DNA of 64,000 nt from Kocuria sp. (GTDB taxonomy: Bacteria > Actinomycetota > Actinomycetes > Actinomycetales > Micrococcaceae), in contig NZ_JAUNTS010000008.1 in the NCBI RefSeq assembly GCF_030538595.1, positions 62,001 to 126,000 on the forward strand, read 5' to 3'. Below are positions 1-9,144 of this stretch, piece by piece (within the stretch, counting starts at the first letter, position 1; each line of letters begins with the position of its first letter). The notes beneath the pieces are model-generated. The model was not told the origin of the DNA and made no database searches. It saw only the letters and a program-made list of their open reading frames with translations. Position numbers and translations under genes: made by a program.

Positions 1-1239
1 GTACCGCTTGGACTTCACCGGGGACAGGGAGTCGATCTGCTGCTCCAGCTTGAGCATGTTCAGCGTGGTCACACCCATGATCTGGGTTTCACCGCGCTGG
101 AAGATCGCAGAACCGTGCACGCGCGGCAGGATCTCCACCATGGCGGTCAGCTCACGGATGTCCTTGGGGCCACGGCCGTCAATACGCACGCCATCACGCA
201 GGATGCGCTGACGCACGGTCTCCTTGGTGAGCTTCTGGTAGGCGTCGTTGACCTCGTTCAGGCGATCCGCGAACGGCTTGCCCTCACCGGTCAGATCAGC
301 CAGCACCGACTGGTGCAGCTCATCGGTGGCGTCTTCGCGTTCCTGCTTACCGGCAATGGCGTACACCTCAGCCAAGCGGTCGCCAGCAGCCTCCTTGACG
401 GCAGCTGCGACGTCGTCGCCGTGGCCACCAAAGTAGGGCAGCTCCATGGCGGGCTTGCCGGCGCGGGCCTTCAGATCCGACTGGGCTTCGCACAGCGCCT
501 TGATGAAGGGCTTGGAGGCCTCCAGGCCCTCAGCCACGATGTCCTCCGACGGTGCCACGGCACCACCCTGGATCAGGTCCCAGGAGTTGTCGGTGGCTTC
601 GGCCTCAACCATCATGATGGCCACGTCTTCGGTGCCGTCGGCAGCGGTCACCACACGACCGGCCACAGCCATGTCGAACACGGCGTTCTCCAACTGGGAG
701 TGCTTGGGGAAGCACACCCACTGGTGCGTGCCATCAGCCTGGGCGATCAGCGCCAGACGCACGCCACCCACGGGGCCGCCAAAAGGTGCGCCGGAAAGTG
801 TGGTGGACATGGACGCGGCGTTGATGGCCACGGTGTTGTAAATCTCATCCGGGTCAATGGCCAGGACGGTCACAACCACCTGGACCTCGTTACGGATGCC
901 CTTGTCAAAGCCGGGGCGCAGCGGACGGTCGATCAGGCGGCAGGCCAGGATCGCGTCCGTTGACGGGCGGCCTTCACGGCGGAAGAAAGAGCCGGGGATG
1001 CGGCCATCGGCGTACATCCGCTCTTCCACGTCCACGGTCAGGGGGAAGAAGTCAAAACCATCGCGGGGCTTCTTGCCGATCGCGGTGGTGGACAGCAAGG
1101 TGGTGTCGTCGTCAATGGACACCAGGGTGGAACCAGCTGCCTGCTGTGCCAGCAGACCGGTTTCAAAGCGCACAACGCGCTTGCCGTATCGGCCGTTGTC
1201 AATCACGGCCTCTGCAAACTGAATCTCGGGACCCTCCAC
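1..1239 (-). CDS. pnp: polynucleotide phosphorylase, N-terminal part (runs off the window)
   Basis: This phosphorolytic 3'-5' exoribonuclease acts in mRNA decay. The first 413 codons are present; the remaining part lies beyond base 1. The start is GTG at 1239, six bases after a GGAGG ribosome site. The protein opens [19 protein letters not shown], followed by the first RNase PH domain ([13 protein letters not shown], then RPLRPGF), the helical linker, and the start of the second RNase PH domain near the window edge ([15 protein letters not shown], then SPVKRY). It follows rpsO, the usual bacterial order. A long open frame on the opposite strand is a codon-bias shadow. Confidence 0.95.
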   Translation of the reverse strand, partial: MEGPEIQFAEAVIDNGRYGKRVVRFETGLLAQQAAGSTLVSIDDDTTLLSTTAIGKKPRDGFDFFPLTVDVEERMYADGRIPGSFFRREGRPSTDAILACRLIDRPLRPGFDKGIRNEVQVVVTVLAIDPDEIYNTVAINAASMSTTLSGAPFGGPVGGVRLALIAQADGTHQWVCFPKHSQLENAVFDMAVAGRVVTAADGTEDVAIMMVEAEATDNSWDLIQGGAVAPSEDIVAEGLEASKPFIKALCEAQSDLKARAGKPAMELPYFGGHGDDVAAAVKEAAGDRLAEVYAIAGKQEREDATDELHQSVLADLTGEGKPFADRLNEVNDAYQKLTKETVRQRILRDGVRIDGRGPKDIRELTAMVEILPRVHGSAIFQRGETQIMGVTTLNMLKLEQQIDSLSPVKSKRY

Positions 1240-1559
1240 GGGTCACCTCCATTTCATGTGGGGATTCTTCTGATGTGGCAGCAAATCCACCGCACTCGCG
1301 CTCGGCCTTCGATCGAAGCCCACGGTGCCACCCACTGATGGGTGTTCCGTGAGCCACTGTCGAGGACCGTCACCCGAGTCTGGGTGGAACTTCACGTGCC
1401 GTGACGGCGTCACCTGTGTGGCGGCGTCGTCGTGGCCCTCGCCTCACGGCGATGACCGGTACTACATCCCTAGCCTGTCAGGTTCGTGGTCTTCACGCCT
1501 GGATTTGAGGCTGAGAATTCGCTGCGGGCACTGGTTTTTCGGTGCCCGGACAGAGGACA
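1240..1559 (-). promoter_or_regulatory. rpsO-pnp intergenic leader
   Basis: About 320 bases without a gene. It holds the pnp ribosome site, a 7-bp stem CCGTCAC/GTGACGG at 1367-1407 and a perfect palindrome CTTCGATCGAAG at 1307-1318. A stem-loop in the pnp leader is where RNase III and PNPase autoregulate pnp in other bacteria; that role here is inference. No strong promoter hexamers are obvious. Confidence 0.3.
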
Positions 1560-1601
1560 GGGGCGGGGTTCCACCCGATTCAACGGGCCGAACCCCGCCC
1601 C
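1560..1601 (-). terminator. hairpin after rpsO
   Basis: A perfect inverted repeat GGGGCGGGGTT (1560-1570) / AACCCCGCCCC (1591-1601) lies directly downstream of the rpsO stop. It has no clear T-run, so it may be a partial terminator or a processing and stability stem between rpsO and pnp. Confidence 0.65.
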
Positions 1602-1616
1602 GGCTCAAGACGGTGA

Positions 1617-1886
1617 TCAGCGGCGCAGGCCGAGGCGCTCGATGAGCGCACGGTAGCGGGCGATGTCGGTGTCACGCAGGTAGGTCAACATACGACGACG
1701 CCGACCCACCAGGCCCATCAGGCCGCGGCGGGTGTGGTGGTCGTGCTTGTGCATCTTCAGGTGCTCGGTGAGATCCGTGATGCGACGAGTCAGAACTGCG
1801 ATCTGAACCTCGGGCGAACCGGTGTCGCCTTCGTGAGTCGCGTATTCCTTGATGATTTCCTGCTTGACGGCTGCGTCAAGGGCCAT
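1617..1886 (-). CDS. rpsO: 30S ribosomal protein S15
   Basis: S15 binds 16S rRNA in the 30S platform. The protein is 89 residues, the family length, beginning [19 protein letters not shown], with the signature [17 protein letters not shown], then [20 protein letters not shown] and the end [13 protein letters not shown]. The ATG at 1886 follows AGGAGTTCATC; the open frame continues upstream, but without homology or a ribosome site. It lies upstream of pnp in the standard order. Confidence 0.98.
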   Translation of the reverse strand: MALDAAVKQEIIKEYATHEGDTGSPEVQIAVLTRRITDLTEHLKMHKHDHHTRRGLMGLVGRRRRMLTYLRDTDIARYRALIERLGLRR

Positions 1887-2072
1887 GATGAACTCCTTTA
1901 AGTTCAGTGCCGTGCGGCCCGGGCGTGATTCTTCACGCCGGGTCCCTGGACCCACTGGCGCGGGTCTTGCGGGGGTCCGTCCACCACGGACTGCAGGCGG
2001 ACCACCGAATACTGTACCAAACGGCCCTTCGGCACGCATGGGGCACGATTCGAGCTTCCACCGAACTTTGGG

Positions 2073-2116
2073 CACGGCAAATGCGTTTTCCGGCCCTCCC
2101 CGGCGCATTTGCCGTG
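2073..2116 (-). terminator. inverted repeat after the 470-residue gene
   Basis: A perfect 13-bp inverted repeat CACGGCAAATGCG (2073-2085) / CGCATTTGCCGTG (2104-2116) lies just past the stop of the minus-strand accessory operon and before rpsO. It probably insulates rpsO from that operon. Confidence 0.6.
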
Positions 2117-2147
2117 TTCAAGTTGACTGGATACCGAACGTGGTGGA

Positions 2148-3560
2148 TCAGCTGCGGGACTCGGCCAAATCACCCTTGAGGACAAGCTCCCGGTCAATGC
2201 TTTCTATCAACAAATCGTGAAGGTCCAGGGGAACGAAGGATTCCAATCGGAGAAGACCCTTCTCGGTGAGGGTGACTTGTAATGGTCCGCGCTGCTCCGT
2301 CTGAACCCATCGAAAAGCTTGACCACCTCTGGCTGTGTCAATCGACCAGAAGGACCATGTACCCGCGGTGACCTCATCTTGAAGCCCCTCATGCCCCTCA
2401 AAGTCGATGACATCCAGAACCGGGTCCCCCAAGAAGGTGGATCCTGTGACAAATTTCTCCAAGGATTCAGCCGACACTGTCATTGCGACACTCAGTGGCC
2501 AGGTTGCCCTGAGCCCACTCCACGCAGCAATGATGGCCGGCGCCATCCGATAATGCTCGTGCAACAGGTAAAAGTGCCCATCGGCCCCAGCATGCAAATC
2601 TTTGGCGCTCGGGCCAATCAACATGAAGGCACCGTCTCCATCAAACCACACTGCGAATGTTGTTTTTGAGAAACCAACGTTTCCGCTACCACTGAGGTCG
2701 GGCTCGGTTGCAGAGACAGACGCAAATCTCTGACCCGTCTCCGTCAGCTCCCCCCGAGAAACCAGACCCAGACTTTCCAGGTACCGCAGTTTTCCCGAGT
2801 GCATCTTCAGTGAAAAGTCGGATAGCGGCCCACTGCGGTACATCTGATGCACCAGCTCCAGAACAGTATCGTGATCATGGTGAGAGCCCCCGGGAATATC
2901 AGCCAGGTAGAGTCCTGCTTCCTTGACCTGCGCTGCTTTCTCCAAAGGGACATTATCCACACCCCAGGATTCAGAAAATTCCTTAGTAGCGATGACGTCT
3001 TGACGATCCCGTGGTATTTGTGAAATAGAGTTCACAGCCCCCTCATCGGATCCCACAAGCCTGACAGAACCCGCAACAACCCGCCCCAGGTCAGCAAAAT
3101 CTCTGTGAGCACCGGCCGGAAGCGTGAGAGTGATTTCAATAACTGAATCATCAGCACCAACCAACCAATGCCACTGCGTGATGGGCACGCCAGCCTCAAA
3201 CAGCGAGAACACCACCTCCCGCCCGCACAATCCTGATTCCGTGCAAAAAGCATCCCAACCCAAGAGAGAACTTCCGACAAAGGTAGAAAGCATATCGCGT
3301 GTGCAGTCTGCGCTTGCCAGAGCAACGCCACCATCAGTGGCCGCACACCGAAAGAACCTCACCACCAGATTAGGGACTATCGAGTGACGTTCCCAAACCG
3401 CTTCCCACAGCACATCATCCACTGGCATGGTTGCAACTACCAAACCAGGAATGTCACTAGGGACAAGAATCCAGTCCCCCGGAATGGATAGCACAGCCTG
3501 CCCCACTCGGATCATTTCAAAACTCAGCGCTTTATCATCCAAGCCATCGATATTCAGCAT
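2148..3560 (-). CDS. uncharacterised 470-residue protein, last gene of the T7SS-like toxin operon
   Basis: I do not recognise this gene with certainty. Residues about 15-170 (SIPGDWILVPSD, NLVVRFFRC, TLPAGAHRDF) have the look of the LpqN/PsbP-like fold often found beside type VII secretion genes. The middle (LELVHQMYRSGPLSDFSLKM, LRYLESLGLVSRGELTETG) looks like a winged helix. The C-terminal part (FAVWFDGDGAFMLIGPSA, ending in an acidic helix) resembles the EspG-like chaperone layout only loosely. There is no signal peptide or membrane segment. It lies 51 bp downstream of the second membrane gene on the same strand, so co-expression is likely. The GAGGG site is about nine bases before the ATG. 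Confidence 0.55.
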   Translation of the reverse strand: MLNIDGLDDKALSFEMIRVGQAVLSIPGDWILVPSDIPGLVVATMPVDDVLWEAVWERHSIVPNLVVRFFRCAATDGGVALASADCTRDMLSTFVGSSLLGWDAFCTESGLCGREVVFSLFEAGVPITQWHWLVGADDSVIEITLTLPAGAHRDFADLGRVVAGSVRLVGSDEGAVNSISQIPRDRQDVIATKEFSESWGVDNVPLEKAAQVKEAGLYLADIPGGSHHDHDTVLELVHQMYRSGPLSDFSLKMHSGKLRYLESLGLVSRGELTETGQRFASVSATEPDLSGSGNVGFSKTTFAVWFDGDGAFMLIGPSAKDLHAGADGHFYLLHEHYRMAPAIIAAWSGLRATWPLSVAMTVSAESLEKFVTGSTFLGDPVLDVIDFEGHEGLQDEVTAGTWSFWSIDTARGGQAFRWVQTEQRGPLQVTLTEKGLLRLESFVPLDLHDLLIESIDRELVLKGDLAESRS

Positions 3561-3611
3561 AATAAATTCACCCTCAAAAGCCTTTCCGTGAACTCCGGTT
3601 CTGATCAGAGA

Positions 3612-4568
3612 TTAGAATCCTCGCGCTCCTCTTTTACTCAGCTGGGATTCGACAACTGATATCACTCCATACGGGCTAGCCAAGGAAGACTGAAGTCCGA
3701 CCGTGTCACCGGCGGCAAGCATGCCACCCACGCCACCGGGGCGCCCGGAGTGCCAGCGATTAACGGGGCGGATACGCTCTGCAGCTGCCGGAGTGACATG
3801 AACGACAACCTTGGAGCGCGCTGATTCAAGTCCCTTAATCTCCGACCAGCCCAAACACCACGATCGAGTACGAAGACCAGACTCATCTATCGTCACATGC
3901 TCCGGACGAAGTGCACCCCACATGAAATATGATCCGAACAAGATTAGGAACACGCCAACAATCGGCAACAGAGGCCAAATCAACCGAGTCACACCTCCGC
4001 CAGGCTCCATAGCACCCGTGACCAAACCAAAAAATATCCACAGACTCGATACTCCCAAACCAAGACAGAAAACACCGCTGATCAACCAACGCCAAACCTG
4101 GACTCGAACAGTCACCAGCAATGGCTGGATCGCAATATTCTCCTTCACCACTGGGCGACTACTCTCAATCTCCAACAAAGAATCGTAGTGGGGATTTTCT
4201 TGTCGAACTCGTAGGTACTCCCTGATCCACCGAGGCAACAGAAACTTTGGCAACGGCAAATACATCCCCCAGAGGCCGACCGGAAGCAGGATAATCAAAT
4301 GAATAAGGCCTATAATTGTAAAAATATTCCCTAGGGGAGTTGACAATCCATGCTCTTGTGGACTGAAGGCCATAGCAAGTCCCCCAAATGATATTCCTTG
4401 AAAGAACATCGCAATGGAGAAGCCCTTCAACGGCGGCCAGCCTGCACCTCTATATTTTACCCACTCACGATTGAGTCCCATCCAGGCCGGGAGCCACAAC
4501 AGATAGCCCAAACCGGCAAAAAACATTAATGGCGGGATGGCAAATAGCACATTAGAATTATAAATCAT
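3612..4568 (-). CDS. multi-pass membrane protein with PH-like domain, candidate immunity protein (copy 2)
   Basis: 318 residues, paralogous to the next gene upstream. Three hydrophobic segments lie in the first 110 residues and two more at about 160-225. They are followed by a cytoplasmic domain (RPEHVTIDESGLRTRSWC, LGWSEIKGLESARSK) of the kind seen in bacterial PH-like membrane proteins. The ATG overlaps the stop codon of the toxin remnant as TAATG, so translation was coupled to a toxin C-terminus. Multi-pass immunity proteins guard against membrane-depolarising T7SS toxins in Firmicutes; that role here is inferred from position and the glycine-zipper partner. Confidence 0.6.
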   Translation of the reverse strand: MIYNSNVLFAIPPLMFFAGLGYLLWLPAWMGLNREWVKYRGAGWPPLKGFSIAMFFQGISFGGLAMAFSPQEHGLSTPLGNIFTIIGLIHLIILLPVGLWGMYLPLPKFLLPRWIREYLRVRQENPHYDSLLEIESSRPVVKENIAIQPLLVTVRVQVWRWLISGVFCLGLGVSSLWIFFGLVTGAMEPGGGVTRLIWPLLPIVGVFLILFGSYFMWGALRPEHVTIDESGLRTRSWCLGWSEIKGLESARSKVVVHVTPAAAERIRPVNRWHSGRPGGVGGMLAAGDTVGLQSSLASPYGVISVVESQLSKRGARGF

Positions 4569-4768
4569 TAGTTTCCGCCAAAAAATCCTGAGAACTTACT
4601 TGCACTTTTTTTCAACAAATCACGACCTTGGTTTGCCAGCCCCTCGGCAAAATGACCTGCAGTGGAACCCAGACTTTCCTTCTCGTAGTCGCCATAAATG
4701 TCCGACAGGAACTTGACATTGTCGACCACACCCGCGGCAACAACCACGCCACTGACATCCGTTCCTCC
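4568..4768 (-). pseudogene. C-terminal remnant of a T7SS-type toxin gene
   Basis: An open stretch of 66 codons has no usable start (TGA just upstream). It encodes VVVAAGVVDNVKFLSD and ends KFSGFFGGN. This matches the last 65 or so residues of the full toxin upstream (VAAAGVVDNVKILPD ... RGFFGGD) with no gap. Its stop overlaps the start of copy 2 of the membrane gene. The unit [toxin tail + membrane gene] was therefore duplicated as a block, or is an orphan cassette left by recombination. Bases 4769-4901 upstream hold nothing I recognise. Confidence 0.75.
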
Positions 4769-4901
4769 AATTCAGAGAATCTCGAAGCTCATCCCGGACT
4801 GACGCGCGACCCACACTCAGCAACCTACCCTCTCAAATGCGATGCTCCATATGAGTTTTTCCTCACGAATCGTTTCGATAAACTGTGATTCCGGACAAGG
4901 A

Positions 4902-5858
4902 TTAAAAGAGCGGCGATCCCCTTCGACTCAACTGGTATTCAACAATTGATATCACTCCATCCGGATTAGCCAAGGAAGACTGAAGTCCGACCGTGTCACC
5001 GACGGCAAGCATGCCACCCACGCCACCGGGGCGCCCAGAGTGCCAACGATTAACGGGGCGAATACGCTCTGCAACTGCCGGAGTGACATGAACAATAACC
5101 TTGGAACGCGAAGATTCAATTCCCTTAATTTCCGACCAATCCAAACACCACGAACGGGTCCGGAGCCCAGACTGATCTATTGTCACATGCTCCGGACGAA
5201 GACCGCCCCATACAAAGTACAGTCCAAGCAAAATCAGAAACGCGCCGGAAATCGACAATAGAGGCCAACCCAACCGAGTTATACCCCCACCAAGCTCCAT
5301 GGAACCTGAGACCACACCAATAAATATCCACAGACTCGCTATTCCCAATCCGAGACAGAGGATGCCACTGATCAGCCATCGCACAACCTGAACCCGAACT
5401 GTTATCGGGAATGATTGGGTCCCAAGACCTTCGTTCACCACTGGACGACTATTCTCAATCTCCGACAAAGAATCATAGTGGGGATTTTCTTGTCGAACTC
5501 GTAAGTATTCTCTAATCCAGCGAGGTAGCAGAAATTTGGGCAGCGGCAAATACATTCCCCATAATGCGATTGGCACGACAATGAAGAAATGGAACCCAGC
5601 AACCAGGTACAGGGCATCACCCAACGGCGTCGATCCATCAGCACCGCGCGGCATGAAAGCTTCGGCGAGCATCCCGAAAGCAGCCCCTTGAAATAATGCT
5701 GCAATAGCTAGGCCCTTGAGTGGAGGCCAGCCCGAATTCCTCTCCTTAATCCATTCTTTATTTAAGCCAAGCCAAGGAGGAAGAAATATTAGATAGCCGA
5801 GTGCAGCAAGAAACATAAATATTGGAACACCAATAAGCATGTCAGGTGATTTCAGCAA
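4902..5858 (-). CDS. multi-pass membrane protein with PH-like domain, candidate immunity protein (copy 1)
   Basis: With a TTG start at 5858 the product is 318 residues, exactly the length of copy 2, and aligns to it without gaps in the N-terminal part. GGAGG lies eight bases before the TTG and the TTG directly follows the toxin stop, supporting this start over the longer ATG frame from 5891. Architecture matches copy 2: about five hydrophobic segments, then a PH-like domain (LRPEHVTIDQSGLRTRSWC). The shared core RWIREYLRVRQENPHYDSL is nearly identical, while the segment around residues 60-100 differs most. Adjacency to the glycine-zipper toxin makes immunity the best guess. Confidence 0.6.
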   Translation of the reverse strand: MLKSPDMLIGVPIFMFLAALGYLIFLPPWLGLNKEWIKERNSGWPPLKGLAIAALFQGAAFGMLAEAFMPRGADGSTPLGDALYLVAGFHFFIVVPIALWGMYLPLPKFLLPRWIREYLRVRQENPHYDSLSEIENSRPVVNEGLGTQSFPITVRVQVVRWLISGILCLGLGIASLWIFIGVVSGSMELGGGITRLGWPLLSISGAFLILLGLYFVWGGLRPEHVTIDQSGLRTRSWCLDWSEIKGIESSRSKVIVHVTPAVAERIRPVNRWHSGRPGGVGGMLAVGDTVGLQSSLANPDGVISIVEYQLSRRGSPLF

Positions 5859-5859
5859 A

Positions 5860-7371
5860 TTAATCCCCTCCAAAAAATCCACGTACGGCATTTATTCCAT
5901 TTCCAACTTTGTCTCGAATAACATTGCTGGCTCTTTCGGTCATATGCCCCACGGCCTGCCCTGCACTCTCACGTTCACCGTCGCCATCCATGTCCGGTAA
6001 GATTTTGACATTGTCGACGACACCGGCGGCAGCAACGCCGACTAAGGCGCCTGCCACGCCACCAACAATCGTTCCACCGACTGGAATGATGCTGCCGATC
6101 GCTGCTCCGGCAGCAGCACCGGCGGCCACGCTGGCACCAACTTGTCCCGCTGTATTGGCGGCAGCGTCAAAGTTGGCTTCTTTCTTAATATCAGCTTCAG
6201 ACATTCCTGGGTTTTCACGCCTCAGGTCTTCAACATTGGATTCGCGTTCATCTTTGAATGTCAGCCCCGCGGTGGCAACGGTCCCAGCCACGCCGAAGGC
6301 CCTGCCCCCATATCGCAGACCCTTAGACCAACCCTTCTCCTTCACGCGAGTACTTTCCTCGACCACAGTCAGTGAGTTCCCTTTCAGCTCGGAACCCTTG
6401 AGCTTGACTGTCTTCTGGTCCCGCGCCTGGTGCATCTCTTTGGTGAGTCCGGCCAACGGCAACCCCTCCAGGAAATTGTTGGCAAAGCCTTTCGCGCTCC
6501 ACTGGAGCCCCCGGAGAGGGCTCCCTCTATATACGGACTTACGTTCCTTCCAAAGTTCCTTCATTTGCTGTCCGGACCTGGCTGCATCACGCGACGCCAA
6601 CCCCAAGATTCCGTTCTTGCCTTGCCAGAGTTCGCTGCCAAATATTGATGTGGTGTTTCGAGCTCTGGTCCTACCGGTCTCCGCCGTGGCTCGCGCCGCG
6701 CCCTTGCCACTGTCAGTGAATTCTGTTCTGTAGGTACGGTTCGTCGTGGTGGTAGTTGTGACTCGTTGTCCTTGAATAACTGCCAGTCCTGCAGCTACAA
6801 CATAGCTTTCACTCGACGCTGCGAGGCCAGCAGTTACGGGACTTCGTACATCACCCCAAGAATGGTAGCCTCGGCCGCCAGGCGCAGGCCCCAGCGGATT
6901 CAGTTCCAAACCGCCCAGGGCTCCGACCACAACAGAAATGATGGATTCGTATCTCTTCTGCAGAGAGTCCATCTGATCGATGAGCTGATCGTGACGCAAC
7001 TGTTCATGCGGCTCCAAGTCGCTCCACCCATGGAACAGGTGCTCTGCATTGAAGACTTGAACTTCGAGTGAGAGGTCTTCACGTTGGGATCGCAAAGCTG
7101 TCAATTCGTCGCAGAATGATTCGAGTTGACGAGCAGCTTTGTCCCCGTAGGTCTTGACATCGTCAGCCAGAGAGTTGGGAGTGTTGAGTCCAGCAACCAA
7201 CTCCGCGTCTGAGTCACCCCGGTAGTGGTTTGCCAGATTTCCCCAGGTGGAGTGTGCATCTCCGATGTGGTCATTGAACCGTCGAGCCTGGTCACGGAGG
7301 TCCCCCGCCAAGGACTCGATCGGCCCCGGAGATTCCCACGTGGTGAATTTGAACGGGTTGATGAAAACCAT
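5860..7371 (-). CDS. putative T7SS-secreted protein with C-terminal glycine-zipper membrane region, candidate toxin
   Basis: 503 residues from the ATG at 7371, preceded by AGGACATTTC. Residues 1-170 are helical (ESPGPIESLAGDLRDQARRF, TWGNLANHYRG) and resemble the N-terminal signal domain of actinobacterial T7SS-secreted proteins. The middle is polar and basic. Residues about 404-453 form a glycine/alanine zipper (GASVAAGAAAGAAIGSI, VGGVAGALVGVAAAG), the kind of segment that inserts into membranes in depolarising T7SS toxins. The tail has DMDGDGERESAG and ends FFGGD. No Sec signal is present. The tail is duplicated as a remnant downstream. Toxin activity is inferred from domain layout and flanking genes. 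Confidence 0.6.
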   Translation of the reverse strand: MVFINPFKFTTWESPGPIESLAGDLRDQARRFNDHIGDAHSTWGNLANHYRGDSDAELVAGLNTPNSLADDVKTYGDKAARQLESFCDELTALRSQREDLSLEVQVFNAEHLFHGWSDLEPHEQLRHDQLIDQMDSLQKRYESIISVVVGALGGLELNPLGPAPGGRGYHSWGDVRSPVTAGLAASSESYVVAAGLAVIQGQRVTTTTTTNRTYRTEFTDSGKGAARATAETGRTRARNTTSIFGSELWQGKNGILGLASRDAARSGQQMKELWKERKSVYRGSPLRGLQWSAKGFANNFLEGLPLAGLTKEMHQARDQKTVKLKGSELKGNSLTVVEESTRVKEKGWSKGLRYGGRAFGVAGTVATAGLTFKDERESNVEDLRRENPGMSEADIKKEANFDAAANTAGQVGASVAAGAAAGAAIGSIIPVGGTIVGGVAGALVGVAAAGVVDNVKILPDMDGDGERESAGQAVGHMTERASNVIRDKVGNGINAVRGFFGGD

Positions 7372-7384
7372 GAAATGTCCTGTT

Positions 7385-7723
7385 CTAAAGGATGCCCGGC
7401 ATGTCGGGGCGCATGACGGTGCTGGCAGCAGTTGACGAACGATCCCGCATCTCGCGATCACCACTGACCACGTGGCCCACAGCCTGACTCCCGTGGTAGG
7501 TAGCACCACTCACATGTTCAACAATGGACTCCATGGTGGGGACAATAGTTGTATCCCTCAACGCTGTGAGGGCGGTCCGCAGCTCGGGACTCTTGGCCTC
7601 CTGGATGAGGCTGTCGACCGTCCGATCCAGGCTGCGCCTCTCGGTGTCAGCCGATTCGCAATCAGAATCAACGGTTTTGAACACGTTAGAGCAAGCTCCC
7701 GTGTCTACGCTGTATGAGCTCAC
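7385..7723 (-). CDS. small WXG100/ESAT-6-like partner of the T7SS substrate
   Basis: The 112-residue protein starts at GTG 7723 behind AAAGGACAGCTT. It is helical, polar and without a signal peptide: SSYSVDTGACSNVFKTVD, LDRTVDSLIQEAKSPELRT, then IVEHVSGATYHGSQAVGHVV. It lies 13 bp upstream of the toxin gene. Small helical proteins in this position commonly act as co-secreted partners or chaperones of large T7SS substrates; it resembles DUF6507-type proteins, from memory only. A classical WXG motif is absent, so the family call is tentative. Confidence 0.5.
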   Translation of the reverse strand: MSSYSVDTGACSNVFKTVDSDCESADTERRSLDRTVDSLIQEAKSPELRTALTALRDTTIVPTMESIVEHVSGATYHGSQAVGHVVSGDREMRDRSSTAASTVMRPDMPGIL

Positions 7724-8028
7724 AAGCTGTCCTTTCTGAATAACCAACCAGCAAGAGGGTACTCGTAGGCTTGCATTGCTCCTAGCCGAAAGCATATTGG
7801 GGACATCATGAGGATCACTTTGCATCCATCTCATGGACGATCCGTGCATTCTCGCGGAGTTGAGGACTTCCATCAGCTATCTCCTCTGCGTAACAATTCC
7901 AAATCAGTCGCAATGGCCTGGCTCAGAAACCCCGCGGCTCCCTTCCTGGTCGGTCCCCCATTGACAGCCCACTGACGGGCAGAATGGACCCCAAGAGCAC
8001 ACCAGCGTCTACCGGAAGGCATCTCCCC

Positions 8029-9033
8029 ATGAGTCACTCCACCACCCAGCCGGCCCCGCAACGCGGCGGCAGCAACGCACAGGAACCGGAGATCGAGTAC
8101 GACCAGGAGAAGATCGACCAGGCCGGGCGGGAGGCGGAGCAGCAGGAGGACTTCTTTGACGATCACGAGTTCAACAAGGAACTCTCCGACCAGGTGGGGG
8201 TGGCAGATCGCCGCCACACGCTGCATGACGGGAACAAGATTCCGCCCATCGGCCTGGGCACCGCACGCATGGACAATGGCGTGGCCGAAGCCGTGGTGTA
8301 TGAAGCCCTGAACGCCGGCTTCCGCCTCATCGACACCGCCGCCAATTATGAGAACGAAGCCGGCGTGGGCCGCGCACTCAAAGATTCGCTGCTGCCCCGT
8401 GAGGATGTTTTTATCACCACCAAGCTCCCTGGCCGCGATCAGGGCACGGACCCGGTGCGTAGGTCACTGGAACAGTCCCTCCAGCGCTTGCAGCTGGACA
8501 AGGTTGACCTCTACCTCATCCACTGGCCCAACCCCCAGCGGGGTCGCTACGTGGAGTCCTTCCGCACCATGTTGGAGCTGCGTGAGGAAGGGCTGATCGG
8601 CTCGGTGGGCGTCTCCAACTTCACCCCGGAAATGGTGGATGAACTGATCGCCAAGGTGGGTGAAGCCCCCACGGTGAACCAGGTGGAACTCCAACCCCAG
8701 TTTCAGCAGGAAGCCTTACGCGCCCATCACCACGGTCACCGGATTCTGGTGGAGGCCTGGGCGCCCCTGGGCTACAACTCCAAGGTCATGAACCACACCT
8801 GGATCCAGGAAATAGCGGCTGACCAGGGCCGGACTCCCGCTCAGGTGATCCTGCGCTGGCACATCCAGAACGGCGTGGTCCCCATCCCCAAGACCTCCAA
8901 GCCCAACCGTATGGCGGAGAACCTGGACGTCTTCGGCTGGGAGCTGAGCCCCGAGCAGATGCACCGCATCAAGTTGCTGCACACGGGCCTGTCAGCTTCC
9001 GGATTCGACCCCTGGGAGCATGAAGAACTCTGA
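8029..9033 (+). CDS. aldo/keto reductase
   Basis: NADPH-dependent reduction of aldehydes or ketones; the substrate is unknown. From the ATG at 8029 (GGAAGG nine bases upstream) the protein is 334 residues. An earlier ATG at 7984 lacks a ribosome site. After a charged 45-residue N-terminal extension, the AKR barrel begins at HDGNKIPPIGLGTARM. The catalytic tetrad is visible: Asp and Tyr in LIDTAANYENE, Lys in FITTKLPG and His in YLIHWPNP. The cofactor motif IPKTSKPNRMAENLDVF follows. It stands alone and converges on ribF. Confidence 0.9.
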   Translation: MSHSTTQPAPQRGGSNAQEPEIEYDQEKIDQAGREAEQQEDFFDDHEFNKELSDQVGVADRRHTLHDGNKIPPIGLGTARMDNGVAEAVVYEALNAGFRLIDTAANYENEAGVGRALKDSLLPREDVFITTKLPGRDQGTDPVRRSLEQSLQRLQLDKVDLYLIHWPNPQRGRYVESFRTMLELREEGLIGSVGVSNFTPEMVDELIAKVGEAPTVNQVELQPQFQQEALRAHHHGHRILVEAWAPLGYNSKVMNHTWIQEIAADQGRTPAQVILRWHIQNGVVPIPKTSKPNRMAENLDVFGWELSPEQMHRIKLLHTGLSASGFDPWEHEEL

Positions 9034-9054
9034 AGTCACCCTCCCCCACTGAAC

Positions 9055-9104
9055 CCCAACGACGGCGGCACCCCGGTTGATACCGAAGGGCCGCTGTCAT
9101 TGGG
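9055..9104. terminator. bidirectional terminator between aldo/keto reductase and ribF
   Basis: The inverted repeat CCCAACGACGGCGGC (9055-9069) / GCCGCTGTCATTGGG (9090-9104) forms a 15-bp stem with two G-T pairs. It lies between two convergent genes. Confidence 0.75.
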
Positions 9105-9144
9105 TGTGGGGTTGGTCGGTTGAAGTGGTGTGGACTGTCTGGAC

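Noticed and set aside
4620..4823. 67-codon Cys-rich minus-strand frame
   Set aside because: It overlaps the toxin-tail remnant in another frame. The remnant frame matches the upstream toxin; this one has no support.
2148..7723. A complete type VII secretion gene cluster
   Set aside because: No EccC ATPase, EccB/D/E or mycosin gene is in the window; only substrate-, partner- and immunity-like genes are present.
7873..8226. 117-codon minus-strand frame overlapping the aldo/keto reductase start
   Set aside because: It is antisense to the conserved N-terminal region of the reductase and shows no homology or ribosome site.
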